Of a DNA stretch of 64,000 bases, positions 7,520 through 16,529 are shown in pieces. The DNA comes from an uncultured Collinsella sp. Lineage in GTDB: Bacteria > Actinomycetota > Coriobacteriia > Coriobacteriales > Coriobacteriaceae. The translations under genes were made by a program, and so were the position numbers. Below the pieces are notes generated by a model. It was not told where the DNA came from, did not search any database, and was given only the letters and a program-made list of their open reading frames with translations. The stretch covers positions 1 through 64,000 of the forward strand of contig CATYVQ010000012.1 of NCBI GenBank assembly GCA_958413895.1, in the 5' to 3' direction. Position 1 is the stretch's first letter. Every line of letters starts with the position of its first letter.

Positions 7520-9672
7520 TACGACCCACCGCCCAGAGCGCCAACCAGCGTGGCGACATCGACGGTGAGTGGGATGGAGCCGCCGCCGGGCAGAGGAATC
7601 TCCGCAAGCGTGAACACCGTACCGCTAATGGTGCGTTCGACTTGATATTCCAACGCCTCGCAAAGCGCCTTGGGATCGGTCACGCCCAACGGAATACTTC
7701 GCAGTTTGTCTTGCGCTTGAGAGAGACCCGCAATGTCAGACCCCGGACTCTTAATGACATTGGCGGAATCGGTCAGCACCGGCTTTCGCAGGCGCAAGTC
7801 GCACGGTTCCAAACCCAGCGCCGCCACGGACGCCGAAACGGTATCGCCGAGCCACGATGCGATGGAGCCCAACGCACCGCTGCCCCCTCCTAGGTCTTTA
7901 ATCATCTCGTCCATAAGTTCGTCGGCCGAACCTTGGATATCACCGTATCCCACGAGCAGCCGTCCCCAAACATCCATGACGCCGTCGAGCACGCCGGCAA
8001 CGCCGCCCGAGCGTTCCTTCAATGTCGAGAAAAATCGCGAAAGCACGTTGTTTTGCGCCGTCGCCTCATCGGGCGCCAGCACCGCGGCAGAGATAGCACC
8101 GCGATCGCCAAGCCTGACTGCCGTGTTAAACGAGGAGTTAAGTTGATCGGGGCTGGTAATGTCACCCGAAACTGCAAATGCGACCACGCCGTTGCGTCCA
8201 GGTGGGGCGATACGCGGGCGCTCGCCGGAAAGCGCTTTAATGGCCTGGTCAAACGCATTGCCCGCACGGTCGGCCTCATCCTCGGTCTGACGCTCAAGTT
8301 CGAGTTCTATGTTGCGGCATTTAACGTAGTCTTCCAGGGCGTCTTTGAACTTGTCAAAGTGGTATTCGAAGCCGTTTTCGATAGAAGTCGAAGGCGCTGC
8401 AACGGCACCGAGCGACGAAACGCCAAAATGGCATCTGTTGCATCTGTCCTGCCCGTCATAATCAGCAACCGAGGCTAGCCCGCCTGGCGACCCCTTCTTA
8501 TAGTTGGGGCAACTCGTTCCGTAATGCAGATACGTCTTGCCATCGATGGCGCTGGTTGGCCACGCCGCATCGGTATAGAGTTCCGTCGCTCGCACCTCGT
8601 CAGCGTTGCGCGGCAACAGCGGGATATGGAAAGTGACTGCATCTCCGTCCTCGGTTACATATGCACGATTGACCTCTGTACTCGCATAGGTGTAAAACGC
8701 CTTGCGCGCCGCCGACTCCGCCTTCGTCTCGACGCTTGAGCCCTGAGGTGCCTCGTTTGCAAGGCGCAAGCGGTAATAGGCCTTCGCGCGATCGAGCGCC
8801 ACTTGCGGCTCCCATGTGACACTCGAGGCATAGTGCGGATTCTCAATATCCGAAAGCTTCGCCAAGTTCTTCGCGCGTTCCCACATGCACGAACAGCTTC
8901 CGACTGCGCCTCTGTCCGATCCACCGCAATCGGCAAGCCAGGCGCGTTCCTTGGCCTTTGACGTTTTCTCGGACGCTTTCTTCAGTTCCTTGGCAGCATA
9001 GTCAAGGTCTTTTGAGGTGCTCTCGATGGCATCGGTCGAGATCTCTGACCCTTTGAGCGCGGCGAAGTCCGATTCGGATGTCCTGGGCACGGCAAGCGCC
9101 GTACCGGTATAGGCCACACTATCGGTATCCTGCGCCGACACCGCCCGCGTGGCACGCGCGGCAATCAGATACGGCAGAGCCGTCTCGATTTTCTGCAAGC
9201 CTTCCGATGCGCTTTTGGCAAACTTGTTGCGCGTTTTAATGATCTCAATCCCGGTGTCGACCATATTGCCGGCAACTGGTTCGGCACCTGGGATGAGGAT
9301 GGCGACCAGGCCCGTCCCGATTGTGGCAAACCCCGCCAGCCCCAGACTCAAGATGCTCGCATCAACCACCGTGGCAGCCGTGTGATAGGACGACACTACG
9401 TTGGCACCCGCCAGCGCGCCACTATCGGCCGCCACCTGGGTATCCCCGGCACGCGACATGCTCCATATCGCCGCGGTCGACGAAAACAACAACGTGAGCA
9501 CCACTAGGATGACCACGGCAGAAGAAAGCGTGGTGTAGGCACCGTCTTCGATAAACAGGTCGATACCGGCGCGGCCCATAAAGCCGCCTCGCTTGCGATG
9601 GCAGCTCGGACGGCGCGTCAAAACGCATCTAGACCAGAAACGCTTAATCCCATGTAGCAATCCACGAATCAT
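7519..9672 (-). CDS. TadG-like large pilus-associated protein
   Basis: 717 aa from the ATG preceded by GGAGGGAG; the frame stays open further upstream inside the previous gene. An N-terminal hydrophobic helix (LSSAVVILVVLTLLFSST) is followed by AADSGALAGA, typical of TadG proteins, where secreted products line up alanine-rich helices after the anchor. A second hydrophobic segment with glycines follows near residue 130. A cysteine-rich patch (CGGSDRGAVGSCSC) and CNRCH could form disulfides or bind metal. The long, mostly polar rest is predicted outside the cell. The function in the Tad machine is probably assembly or surface anchoring; this is family inference. Confidence 0.75.
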   Translation of the reverse strand: MIRGLLHGIKRFWSRCVLTRRPSCHRKRGGFMGRAGIDLFIEDGAYTTLSSAVVILVVLTLLFSSTAAIWSMSRAGDTQVAADSGALAGANVVSSYHTAATVVDASILSLGLAGFATIGTGLVAILIPGAEPVAGNMVDTGIEIIKTRNKFAKSASEGLQKIETALPYLIAARATRAVSAQDTDSVAYTGTALAVPRTSESDFAALKGSEISTDAIESTSKDLDYAAKELKKASEKTSKAKERAWLADCGGSDRGAVGSCSCMWERAKNLAKLSDIENPHYASSVTWEPQVALDRAKAYYRLRLANEAPQGSSVETKAESAARKAFYTYASTEVNRAYVTEDGDAVTFHIPLLPRNADEVRATELYTDAAWPTSAIDGKTYLHYGTSCPNYKKGSPGGLASVADYDGQDRCNRCHFGVSSLGAVAAPSTSIENGFEYHFDKFKDALEDYVKCRNIELELERQTEDEADRAGNAFDQAIKALSGERPRIAPPGRNGVVAFAVSGDITSPDQLNSSFNTAVRLGDRGAISAAVLAPDEATAQNNVLSRFFSTLKERSGGVAGVLDGVMDVWGRLLVGYGDIQGSADELMDEMIKDLGGGSGALGSIASWLGDTVSASVAALGLEPCDLRLRKPVLTDSANVIKSPGSDIAGLSQAQDKLRSIPLGVTDPKALCEALEYQVERTISGTVFTLAEIPLPGGGSIPLTVDVATLVGALGGGS

Positions 9673-10180
9673 AATCTCCCTCCAGCCATTCGGGACGTGA
9701 TTGATACGAGACATCGACCTTGAGCTCAACGTAGCCACCCTCGGCGGTACCACCCATAGCCTGCGCAAACGCACCGATCACAGGCAACGGCTTGACCTCG
9801 CCGGAAACGGACACGGACGAGACGCCACCCGCACCGGCCCGGCCAAGCTCGATATCCCACGACAACGGCCCGCCGGCATGAAAGATCGAAACGCTGGGCA
9901 CCGCGGCAAGCCGGCGGCGGGTGAACTCCTTAAGATCGTCGTCCTCCGCCGTCGTCGTGGTCATGAGCCGCGCGGTCTCGGCGGCGGCAGACTCCATGAC
10001 CGCGCGCGTATAAAGCAGGCACACCGGTTGCAGGGCGAGAAGGATGAGCGTCAAAAACGTCGGCAGCAAAAAAGCGGCCTCGACCGTAGACTGCGCCCGG
10101 TCCTCGCGCGCGATATCAATACAACGCGATGTCCTTAGCGCCCGCAGCGGCGTCGATAACCGACGTCGAGGCAACGCCAT
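9644..10180 (-). CDS. TadE-like pseudopilin
   Basis: About 178 aa from the ATG inside the end of the preceding small pilin gene; the start is uncertain because no strong ribosome site is seen and the frame is open for 70 more residues. The core is EDRAQSTVEAAFLLPTFL followed by a hydrophobic helix, the typical TadE N-terminus. A following segment LMTTTTAEDDD leads into a soluble domain rich in beta-type sequence. It overlaps the TadG-like gene by 29 bases. Confidence 0.75.
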   Translation of the reverse strand: MALPRRRLSTPLRALRTSRCIDIAREDRAQSTVEAAFLLPTFLTLILLALQPVCLLYTRAVMESAAAETARLMTTTTAEDDDLKEFTRRRLAAVPSVSIFHAGGPLSWDIELGRAGAGGVSSVSVSGEVKPLPVIGAFAQAMGGTAEGGYVELKVDVSYQSRPEWLEGDYDSWIATWD

Positions 10181-10334
10181 GGGATGCCGCCCGCTCAACC
10201 AGCGCCGCCAAGCGTCCATCGGTGCCAGCACGCCAAAGTCCCGCAATCGCCAGCACGATCGATAGCAGCGCCACCGTGACGATGGCGTATTCCACAGTCG
10301 CTTGGGCAACCTCTTCACGCAGAACGCCATGCAT
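10116..10334 (-). CDS. Small Flp/TadE-like pilin
   Basis: 72 aa: basic leader, then EEVAQATVEYAIVTVALLSIVLAIAGLW, i.e. a class III prepilin signal with Glu-Tyr in the Flp position and a single hydrophobic helix, then a short alanine-rich tail. It starts 1 base after the previous gene ends and overlaps the following TadE gene. It is probably a minor pilin or a pseudopilin of the Tad fibre. Confidence 0.75.
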   Translation of the reverse strand: MHGVLREEVAQATVEYAIVTVALLSIVLAIAGLWRAGTDGRLAALVERAASHGVASTSVIDAAAGAKDIALY

Positions 10335-10335
10335 T

Positions 10336-10899
10336 TCACGATCCCTCCTTTGAGCTTATTGTTTGCGGGCTCAGGCGGATCACGCGCAGGCGGCACGAGG
10401 CATCACCGGCATCCGCGGCAACCGTCACCATATCGACCCAGCCGCGCCCATCGCGCACGATGGCGCCCCATACGTTGCCCTTAATATCAAGATAGCCGCT
10501 CAGGGCGAGCTGGGCCGTTGGCACCTCGCGGTAGGCGCGTAACATATCCGCCGCTGCCTCGGTCATCGGTCGGTCCTCGGACCATGCAAGCCGGACCGCA
10601 ATCGCGTTGTCCTCAGGCGAATCCGTCGCAGTGCCAGACCGCTTGTCGAGCGTCCGCAGAAAGGTTTGCGCCGTGACAGCGACATCCGAATCGTCCGCAT
10701 CTCGCATCTCATCTTTTTGAGACGCCACCGCCGAATCTGAGCCCGAATCGAAGGCGGCCCCAGGACGCTGCTGCCGCGCGGCGTTAAGCCCCCAAAGCAC
10801 CGCCGCTATCGCCACGGTCAGGCAAGCAAACACCAGCAGCACCCCGATGGGGCGCTCGCCCTCTACAGGCTGTTGATGCCCTCGCTGATAGCGTTCCAT
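10336..10899 (-). CDS. Membrane-anchored hypothetical protein of the tad operon
   Basis: 187 aa, no family recognised. A short polar N-terminus is followed by one hydrophobic helix (about residues 18-40), then an acidic low-complexity linker (SGSDSAVASQKDEMRDADDSD) and a C-terminal domain of about 110 residues. It looks like a single-pass protein with its bulk outside the cell. It overlaps flp by 37 bases, and its position between pilin genes suggests a part in pilus assembly. Confidence 0.65.
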   Translation of the reverse strand: MERYQRGHQQPVEGERPIGVLLVFACLTVAIAAVLWGLNAARQQRPGAAFDSGSDSAVASQKDEMRDADDSDVAVTAQTFLRTLDKRSGTATDSPEDNAIAVRLAWSEDRPMTEAAADMLRAYREVPTAQLALSGYLDIKGNVWGAIVRDGRGWVDMVTVAADAGDASCRLRVIRLSPQTISSKEGS

Positions 10900-11096
10900 A
10901 GATCTTGGACCTTGCCTTTAAATGCAACGATGGCAATAATCGCGATCACCACGAGCACGCCCACCAAAATGGCGTACTCGGTGGTACCCTGCGCGCTCTC
11001 CTCCCGCAACAGCTCCTTGGCATGCTGGCGAGCGCGGATCGCCCGGCAAAAAGCCCAGTTCCAAGCCTTGTCAGCAACTTCGACCATCGTGTTCAT
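10863..11096 (-). CDS. flp: Flp-type pilin
   Basis: 77 aa. A basic leader of about 36 residues ends in ESAQGTTEY, then a 20-residue hydrophobic helix (AILVGVLVVIAIIAIVAF) and a short tail KVQDLWNAI, the standard Flp prepilin layout. The processing site should be before GTTEY, with Glu at position 4 or 5 of the mature pilin. It follows tadC by 10 bases. This is the probable major subunit of the pilus; the leader is longer than usual. Confidence 0.88.
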   Translation of the reverse strand: MNTMVEVADKAWNWAFCRAIRARQHAKELLREESAQGTTEYAILVGVLVVIAIIAIVAFKGKVQDLWNAISEGINSL

Positions 11097-11106
11097 GTAT
11101 TCCTCC

Positions 11107-11748
11107 CTACATCATCCCGCCTGCTCCCAGCAGCGGGCCCAATATGGACAGAAGCAACGCCGGCAAGATGAGCGTGCCGGTGGGAATCAGCAGCTTGACG
11201 GGCGCACGCTCGATCTCACGCTCGACCGCGGCGCGATGAGCCGCACGGATCTCGCGACTTTGAGCGGCCAGCGTCTCGGCAAGTGGGGCACCCAGGGCGA
11301 GCGCCTGCCCCACCGTGATGGCAAAGGTCTCGAGCGCTCGCACGTCCAGGTCGCGCGCGGCGGCCAACAACTCGTCCTCACGCGTGCCCACGCCCACCTG
11401 CCACGCCATGCAGGCCCGCTCAAGTCGAAGAGCCAGCACTGACCGGCGGTTGGCACAGAAAATCTCAAGCGCCGCATCAAACGAAAGACCGGCCGAAAGA
11501 CCCAAGCGCACAACATCGATCATCTCGGACACTTCGCCGAGCGAAACTCGCGCCGGGCCGCCCGCTCCAACCGCGCCCTTCACTCGCGCGGTCAGGGCAT
11601 CGACCACCGAGCGACCCGCGGTAGCGACCAGCACCGCCTCGCGCTTGCAGGCCCCTGCGATCTTGCGCGCATCCGCCCGATCCAAACCCGTCGCGACAAA
11701 TACACTCAGGGCGCACAGGCAAGCCGCAACTGCAACCGGGGCGCTCAT
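11107..11748 (-). CDS. tadC: Tad pilus inner-membrane protein TadC
   Basis: 213 aa, a type II secretion F-domain protein that forms the membrane platform with TadB. The start is the ATG of an ATGA overlap with tadB, with GGTGGAG in front. The family core is visible as IDVVRLGLSAGLSFDAALE and ETFAITVGQALALGAPLAETL, followed by a C-terminal hydrophobic helix (LLIPTGTLILPALLLSILGPLLG). One N-terminal helix anchors it. Confidence 0.85.
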   Translation of the reverse strand: MSAPVAVAACLCALSVFVATGLDRADARKIAGACKREAVLVATAGRSVVDALTARVKGAVGAGGPARVSLGEVSEMIDVVRLGLSAGLSFDAALEIFCANRRSVLALRLERACMAWQVGVGTREDELLAAARDLDVRALETFAITVGQALALGAPLAETLAAQSREIRAAHRAAVEREIERAPVKLLIPTGTLILPALLLSILGPLLGAGGMM

Positions 11749-12671
11749 AGCTCCACCCGCATAATGCGCCGGATAACCACCAGGGCAACGGCGTTGAGGG
11801 CAAGACCCAGCACCACAGCGCCCGCGCCGGCAGGCGTCGCAAGACCGCGACGAAAATCTGCCGAAAGCAGCGCCAACACCGCGCACATGCCCGCCGGCAT
11901 CGCCGCGACCATATGCGCAGACATGCGAGCCTGCGACGTCTTAACATCCAGGCGGCGCTTGAGCTCAATGCGCTCCCCCACCATGCTCGACGCCTCGGAC
12001 AGTAAGTCGACAAGCGGAGCGCCGGTGCGCTGAGACACCTTAAGCGCCAAGGTCACAAGCGAAAGGCCGGGGGCGTCGATGCGCACGAGCAAGTCATCGA
12101 GCGCATCGGTCGCCGAGATGCCGCAATCGATCGCCGCCGCCACCCGCAAAAACTCGGTATGTACCGGCTCTTGCGCATGAGCGCCCACAAAGCGCATGCC
12201 CTGGGCCAGCGAATGTCCCGAGGCAAGCGACATGGAAAGTGCGGTAAACGCCTCGGGCATGGCCTCTTCTGCATCGTGTTGCTCGCGCCGGCTCTCAAAG
12301 CCGTCCCGAGCGGCGCCAACGGCAATCGGAGCAACAAGTCCCAAGGCAAATCCGAGGGGCGATAACGACACCATCGTTAGTAAAACGCAGCAGACACCGC
12401 TCGATAGCAGCAGAAACGCCAAACGCCCCGAAGCATCTTCGATCACGAGGCCAAGGCGACGCGCCGGAGCCAGCGATGCCCACGAACGGGCGATCTTTTT
12501 CAGCAGATCGTTTTCCACCAGCTCACGCGGCAGCTTCTCTGCCACCGTCTCGAGCGCCTGACGCGCCAGCTCCGCCGGCGGCACCCGCGGCACACGAGGT
12601 TCCACCCCGCACGCCGTCGCAACAGAAAACCCTGCCAAACCCCCTACGACGAGGGGCACAGCGACCTCCAT
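11745..12671 (-). CDS. tadB: Tad pilus inner-membrane protein TadB
   Basis: 308 aa. Type II secretion F-domain protein: hydrophobic N-terminus, paired central helices (LAFLLLSSGVCCVLLTMV and LGFALGLVAPIAVG), the F domain with EAFTALSMSLASGHSLAQ and LALKVSQRTGAPLVDLL, then C-terminal helices. It overlaps tadA by 28 bases and tadC by 4. It partners TadC and the ATPase TadA at the inner face of the membrane. Confidence 0.87.
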   Translation of the reverse strand: MEVAVPLVVGGLAGFSVATACGVEPRVPRVPPAELARQALETVAEKLPRELVENDLLKKIARSWASLAPARRLGLVIEDASGRLAFLLLSSGVCCVLLTMVSLSPLGFALGLVAPIAVGAARDGFESRREQHDAEEAMPEAFTALSMSLASGHSLAQGMRFVGAHAQEPVHTEFLRVAAAIDCGISATDALDDLLVRIDAPGLSLVTLALKVSQRTGAPLVDLLSEASSMVGERIELKRRLDVKTSQARMSAHMVAAMPAGMCAVLALLSADFRRGLATPAGAGAVVLGLALNAVALVVIRRIMRVEL

Positions 12672-13972
12672 TCGTCCACCTCCTCTTGTGTGAGCGTCCC
12701 CGACCGCAGGCCTTCTGCAATAAACGGCGGCTCGCGGTCAAGCGTCCAGGTGCGCTCGGCGGCATCGAAAGTCACATAGCGCTCGAGCTCTACGCCGCCC
12801 GACGCGGCGCGGCGCACCCCCGAATACGAGGAGACGAAACGCCTGCCATCGGCGTGGCGCTCGGACATCACGATGCCGTCGAGCGCCATGGCAATCTGCT
12901 CCTCGATGAGCTCGCTCGGCAGATCGATGCCATAACGTGCAAGCAACGTCAGACGCACCACGGCCTCCTGTTCTGAGCCCGCATGAAGTGTGGTGAGCGA
13001 CCCGTCGTGGCCCGTGTTCATGGCCTGCAACATGTCGCAGCACTCGGCACCACGCACCTCGCCCACCACGATGCGGTCGGGGCGCATGCGCAGGGCATTA
13101 GTTACTAGGTCGCGAATCGTCACCGCACCCTCACCCTCAATTGAAGCCTCGCGCGCCTCTAGGCGCACCACGTGCGGATGATGCGCAAACTTGAGCTCGG
13201 CAGAGTCCTCGATCGTCACGATGCGCTCGCCGGTGGAAATCTCGCATGACAACGCGTTGAGCAGGGTGGTCTTACCAGATCCCGTGCCTCCCGCAACCGC
13301 CAGGTCCTGTCGCAGCGACACCGCGCACGACAGCAGCTGCGCATACCAAAGCGGCAGCGACCCCAGCCCCACAAGCTCGTCCAGCGAGCAGATGCGGTCC
13401 GAGAACTTTCGGATGGTGAGAATCGGTCCGTCAATCGCCACAGGCGGGATCACCGCGTTGACGCGATAGCCCGTTTTGAGGCGGGCGTTGACGATGGGGC
13501 TGCGCTCGTCGATACGACGGCCAAGTGGCGAGATGATGCGGTCGATAAGCACACGGATCTGCTCATCATCCTCAAACGCATGCTCGATGGGGTACAAGAC
13601 GCCGCCACGTTCAAAGAAAGCCGAGCGGCAGCCGTTGATCATGATCTCGGTAACGGTGTCATCCTCGATGAGCGGCTGCAACGGTCCCAAGCCCACCACG
13701 TCATCCAAAATCTCGTCGATGATGGTCTCGCGCTCGGGCGTCGCCAGGTCGGTCGCTTCCTCCACGTTGAGCGCCGCCTCCACCGCGGGACGCAATTCCG
13801 AGCGGGCAAGTGCCGGGTCGATATAGGCGCTGATACGCGCCACTTCGTCGTAACCCATGCGGTCCATCACGGCGCGCTTGGTACGTCGTTTCACCGCGCG
13901 GCGACGCCCCGCATCTACAGGCGCTGCCGCCGCTGCAGCGCCGGCAGCCTTAATCCTTGTTTGCAAACTCAT
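12644..13972 (-). CDS. tadA: Tad secretion ATPase TadA/CpaF
   Basis: 442 aa hexameric secretion ATPase that powers pilus assembly. N-terminal domain with EIMINGCRSAFFERGG; Walker A GGTGSGKT at 228-235; Walker B/Asp box in TIEDSAEL; the VRLEAR segment and DRIVVGEVRGAE with HDGSLTTLHAGS, all CpaF-type. A 4-base ATGA overlap joins it to tadZ. The alanine- and arginine-rich N-terminus is a variable extension. Confidence 0.93.
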   Translation of the reverse strand: MSLQTRIKAAGAAAAAAPVDAGRRRAVKRRTKRAVMDRMGYDEVARISAYIDPALARSELRPAVEAALNVEEATDLATPERETIIDEILDDVVGLGPLQPLIEDDTVTEIMINGCRSAFFERGGVLYPIEHAFEDDEQIRVLIDRIISPLGRRIDERSPIVNARLKTGYRVNAVIPPVAIDGPILTIRKFSDRICSLDELVGLGSLPLWYAQLLSCAVSLRQDLAVAGGTGSGKTTLLNALSCEISTGERIVTIEDSAELKFAHHPHVVRLEAREASIEGEGAVTIRDLVTNALRMRPDRIVVGEVRGAECCDMLQAMNTGHDGSLTTLHAGSEQEAVVRLTLLARYGIDLPSELIEEQIAMALDGIVMSERHADGRRFVSSYSGVRRAASGGVELERYVTFDAAERTWTLDREPPFIAEGLRSGTLTQEEVDEWRSLCPSS

Positions 13973-15618
13973 CGCGAATCACCCTCGCGCGACCAGGGAA
14001 GGCGGATACGCGGACGCTCGGCACGCGTTGCACGGTCGGCGACCATATCGCTCCAAGGGCCGACGGCACACCCCAGTTCCACGAGCATCTCGCGCGTGGC
14101 CTCGCGCACGCTGGTCGCGAAAGCGCTGGTCTGCCCCACCGCCTCGTCAGCGCGCCCAAACGCCATGAGCGCGGCGAGATCCTGCCCGCCATCGGCGATA
14201 CGAATCTTGGAGCTCAACGCGCAGGCAATCTCAAAGCGCATGGCGACGTCCTCGTCTGCCCCGCGCGCACCGAACCGGTTGAACACAGCGCTCATGCGCG
14301 TGCGCGGCACACCTACTCGACTTGCCAGTTCAATGACGCGCGATGCCGATGTCGCGGACGACACCGCCGCATCGCCAACGACCAGGCAACGGCCGCTCGC
14401 CGCCACCGCAGCCGCCACGGCATCGCCCCAAAAGACCGAGGTATCGATAAAGACCACGTCGGATTCGCGACGCAGAACATCAAGTAGTAGCTCCACCGGA
14501 CGTGCCATGAGCTCGGCTTGCTCGGGCGCCGCGACGGGACCCCAGAGCGTAACGCCCGGCGCCACGCGCATCGATGCGGCCACGATATCCGGCTCGGCAA
14601 GCGCGCCCGCCGCCGACGGCTCGATAAGTGCCGCCATATCTCGCGGAGCATCGACGCCTAACAAGTCGTAAAGGTTTCCAAACATCAGGTCCAGGTCGAG
14701 CACGGCGGCACGCAAGCCCAACAGCGACGATGCGTGTGCCATGGTGGCAACGATCGTCGACTTGCCGCAACCGCCCGAACCCGAAATGGCGCAGATGACC
14801 GGAGCTCGATGCTGCGGAGCGGCAGCGTCTGCCGGCGGCATCGGAGGCGGCGGAGCGGGCGTCGGTGACAGCGCCCCCGTCTCCCCCGCCGCAACCACGC
14901 GCTGCGTCCAAGCCGGCATGGCAGCCTGTTCGGTCTGCGAGGCAGGCTCGTTCTGTGTAATCTGCTCATGCTGCATCAGCGACAACTCGCCGCACCCGGC
15001 AAAGCCCTCAACTTCGTCGAGTTCATCCGCCAGATTCACGCCGTGCACGTATCCCATATCTACAGCCGGGGAGTCGCCAGCGTGCTGCACTGGCCCTCCA
15101 GCGTCATCGTATACAAGGGGGTTCCGGGGGCGCCGACCATGCTCGGCTTCCGCTTTTCCATAATCATCAACACGCGGGCCTCTTGTAGCGCGAGGCGCCC
15201 CGGGTTCCCTATCAACAAAAGCATCGGGCTCAATCGTCATGCGCCGATCGGAATCAACCGCTCCCTCGCCCGCGCGCCCGTTGCCGCATATACTGTGCGC
15301 AGCGATGACCTCGGTCGCCCCCGCGCGAAACAACCCCTCGATATCCGACGGATCGAGTGCTTCTATCAACACGACCACGCGACTCACGCGGCCTTCGGCC
15401 GTCAGGCGCGCAACAGTCTTGCGCACATCTTCGGTATCAAACAGAGACGCCGCGATGATGGCAGCCCCGCGGCGCGACGGAAACGCCCGAGCCATGGAAA
15501 TCAGCCCGTCCAGGTCACCCACGCGAAGCACCTGTGCACCCGCATCACGGCCCTCGACTTCCCGCTGCAACAGCCCGTAATCGCCGCACGCGCAGCACGC
15601 AAACCAGATCGCCTTCAT
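13969..15618 (-). CDS. tadZ: TadZ/CpaE-like localisation ATPase
   Basis: 549 aa. An N-terminal receiver-like domain (about 1-110, without a clear phosphoacceptor) is joined by a long proline/alanine-rich linker (110-270) to a MinD/ParA-type P-loop domain with SGSGGCGKST at 279-288, LDLDLMFGNLYDLL and DVVFIDTSVFWGD. In the Tad system TadZ/CpaE places the machine at its site in the cell. The linker is longer than in most homologues. It is coupled by ATGA overlaps to cpaB and tadA. Confidence 0.85.
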   Translation of the reverse strand: MKAIWFACCACGDYGLLQREVEGRDAGAQVLRVGDLDGLISMARAFPSRRGAAIIAASLFDTEDVRKTVARLTAEGRVSRVVVLIEALDPSDIEGLFRAGATEVIAAHSICGNGRAGEGAVDSDRRMTIEPDAFVDREPGAPRATRGPRVDDYGKAEAEHGRRPRNPLVYDDAGGPVQHAGDSPAVDMGYVHGVNLADELDEVEGFAGCGELSLMQHEQITQNEPASQTEQAAMPAWTQRVVAAGETGALSPTPAPPPPMPPADAAAPQHRAPVICAISGSGGCGKSTIVATMAHASSLLGLRAAVLDLDLMFGNLYDLLGVDAPRDMAALIEPSAAGALAEPDIVAASMRVAPGVTLWGPVAAPEQAELMARPVELLLDVLRRESDVVFIDTSVFWGDAVAAAVAASGRCLVVGDAAVSSATSASRVIELASRVGVPRTRMSAVFNRFGARGADEDVAMRFEIACALSSKIRIADGGQDLAALMAFGRADEAVGQTSAFATSVREATREMLVELGCAVGPWSDMVADRATRAERPRIRLPWSREGDSR

Positions 15619-16277
15619 CGCTCGTCGCCTCCGCTCTTTTTGCCGCGCGCCGTGGCGGGAATCGTCAAGCTGACCGTTCCCTTGCCCGAGGCTCCCAGCA
15701 GTTCCTTGACGTCTTCGGGGTCAGCCGCCAGCGTCACCCATTCGATCTTGCCCTCGCGCGTGGCACCGGAATCCTCACTGGTATCGATCACGTGCGCGCC
15801 GCACAGTCGATCGGTTACGCCGTCTTTTTGCACATACACATCCACGTAGCTGCCCACGCCTGTAGCACCGCCGACCGAGTGCTCGGCATCGACCGCCACC
15901 GAAACGGCGACCTTGCCCTTAGGCACCTCGAGCTTGTGGCTCTCGGCCTTGGTGTAGACATTGCAGATCACGGCGTTTTTGGGAATACGCGAAGTCGTCA
16001 CGTCGCCGCGCACCTGGCGCAGCTCGGTCGCCGCGTCACGCGGCAGCAGACTCGTCAGCCATTCCTGGGTTATGACATTGGTCTCATCGAGGGTCTCGCC
16101 CACATCGATATCGCGCGCCGCGACGCATACCTCGACGCGATCGCCACCGTACTTGGCCAAGGTCTCAGCCTGGACCTGTTCGGCTTGCGAGCGGATCGAC
16201 GAGCCGTAAACCATGCAGAGCAGAGCAGCGAGCACGCCCGCGACCAGACTGATGGCGATGCGCTTGCTCTTGTTCAC
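15615..16277 (-). CDS. cpaB: Pilus assembly protein CpaB/RcpC (SAF domain)
   Basis: 220 aa from the GTG following AGAGGAG; an ATG 15 bases upstream overlaps that ribosome site and is less likely. One N-terminal membrane helix (AISLVAGVLAALLCMVYG), then the SAF domain EVCVAARDIDVGETLDETNV and a RcpC-like region with GSYVDVYVQKDG. In Gram-negative Tad systems CpaB assists the secretin; in a monoderm its partner must differ. It is the first gene of the operon. Confidence 0.82.
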   Translation of the reverse strand: MNKSKRIAISLVAGVLAALLCMVYGSSIRSQAEQVQAETLAKYGGDRVEVCVAARDIDVGETLDETNVITQEWLTSLLPRDAATELRQVRGDVTTSRIPKNAVICNVYTKAESHKLEVPKGKVAVSVAVDAEHSVGGATGVGSYVDVYVQKDGVTDRLCGAHVIDTSEDSGATREGKIEWVTLAADPEDVKELLGASGKGTVSLTIPATARGKKSGGDER

Positions 16278-16387
16278 GGCCGCTCCTCTCATGGCAGTGC
16301 CGGGCGAATGCCCGTACCACCATTGTCTGGGCGGTCAGAGTGCAAAGCGGCGCAATCGTGATCTTGGTTTTCGATGTCAAACCAATC

Positions 16388-16439
16388 GCTGACCAAAAGC
16401 TGACCAGCCCGTCAAGCTCGTGGCAAGGTTTTGGTCAGC
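16388..16439. promoter_or_regulatory. Inverted repeat before the tad operon
   Basis: GCTGACCAAAA (16388-16398) and TTTTGGTCAGC (16429-16439) are exact inverted copies 30 bp apart, with a further GCTGACCAGC between them. They lie 111-162 bases before the cpaB start and may bind a regulator of the pilus operon. Confidence 0.5.
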
Positions 16440-16476
16440 ACGTCAGCAAACTGCATGTTTCGAGGCTTTTCCGCAG

Positions 16477-16514
16477 CAAAAAAGCCGTCTCCTGAACAGT
16501 TGGAAGACGGCTGT
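16477..16514 (-). terminator. Terminator after rsgA
   Basis: On the minus strand AGCCGTCT...AGACGGCT is followed by TTTTTT. It separates rsgA from the tad promoter region. Confidence 0.85.
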
Positions 16515-16529
16515 CATAGGAAAAATCAA

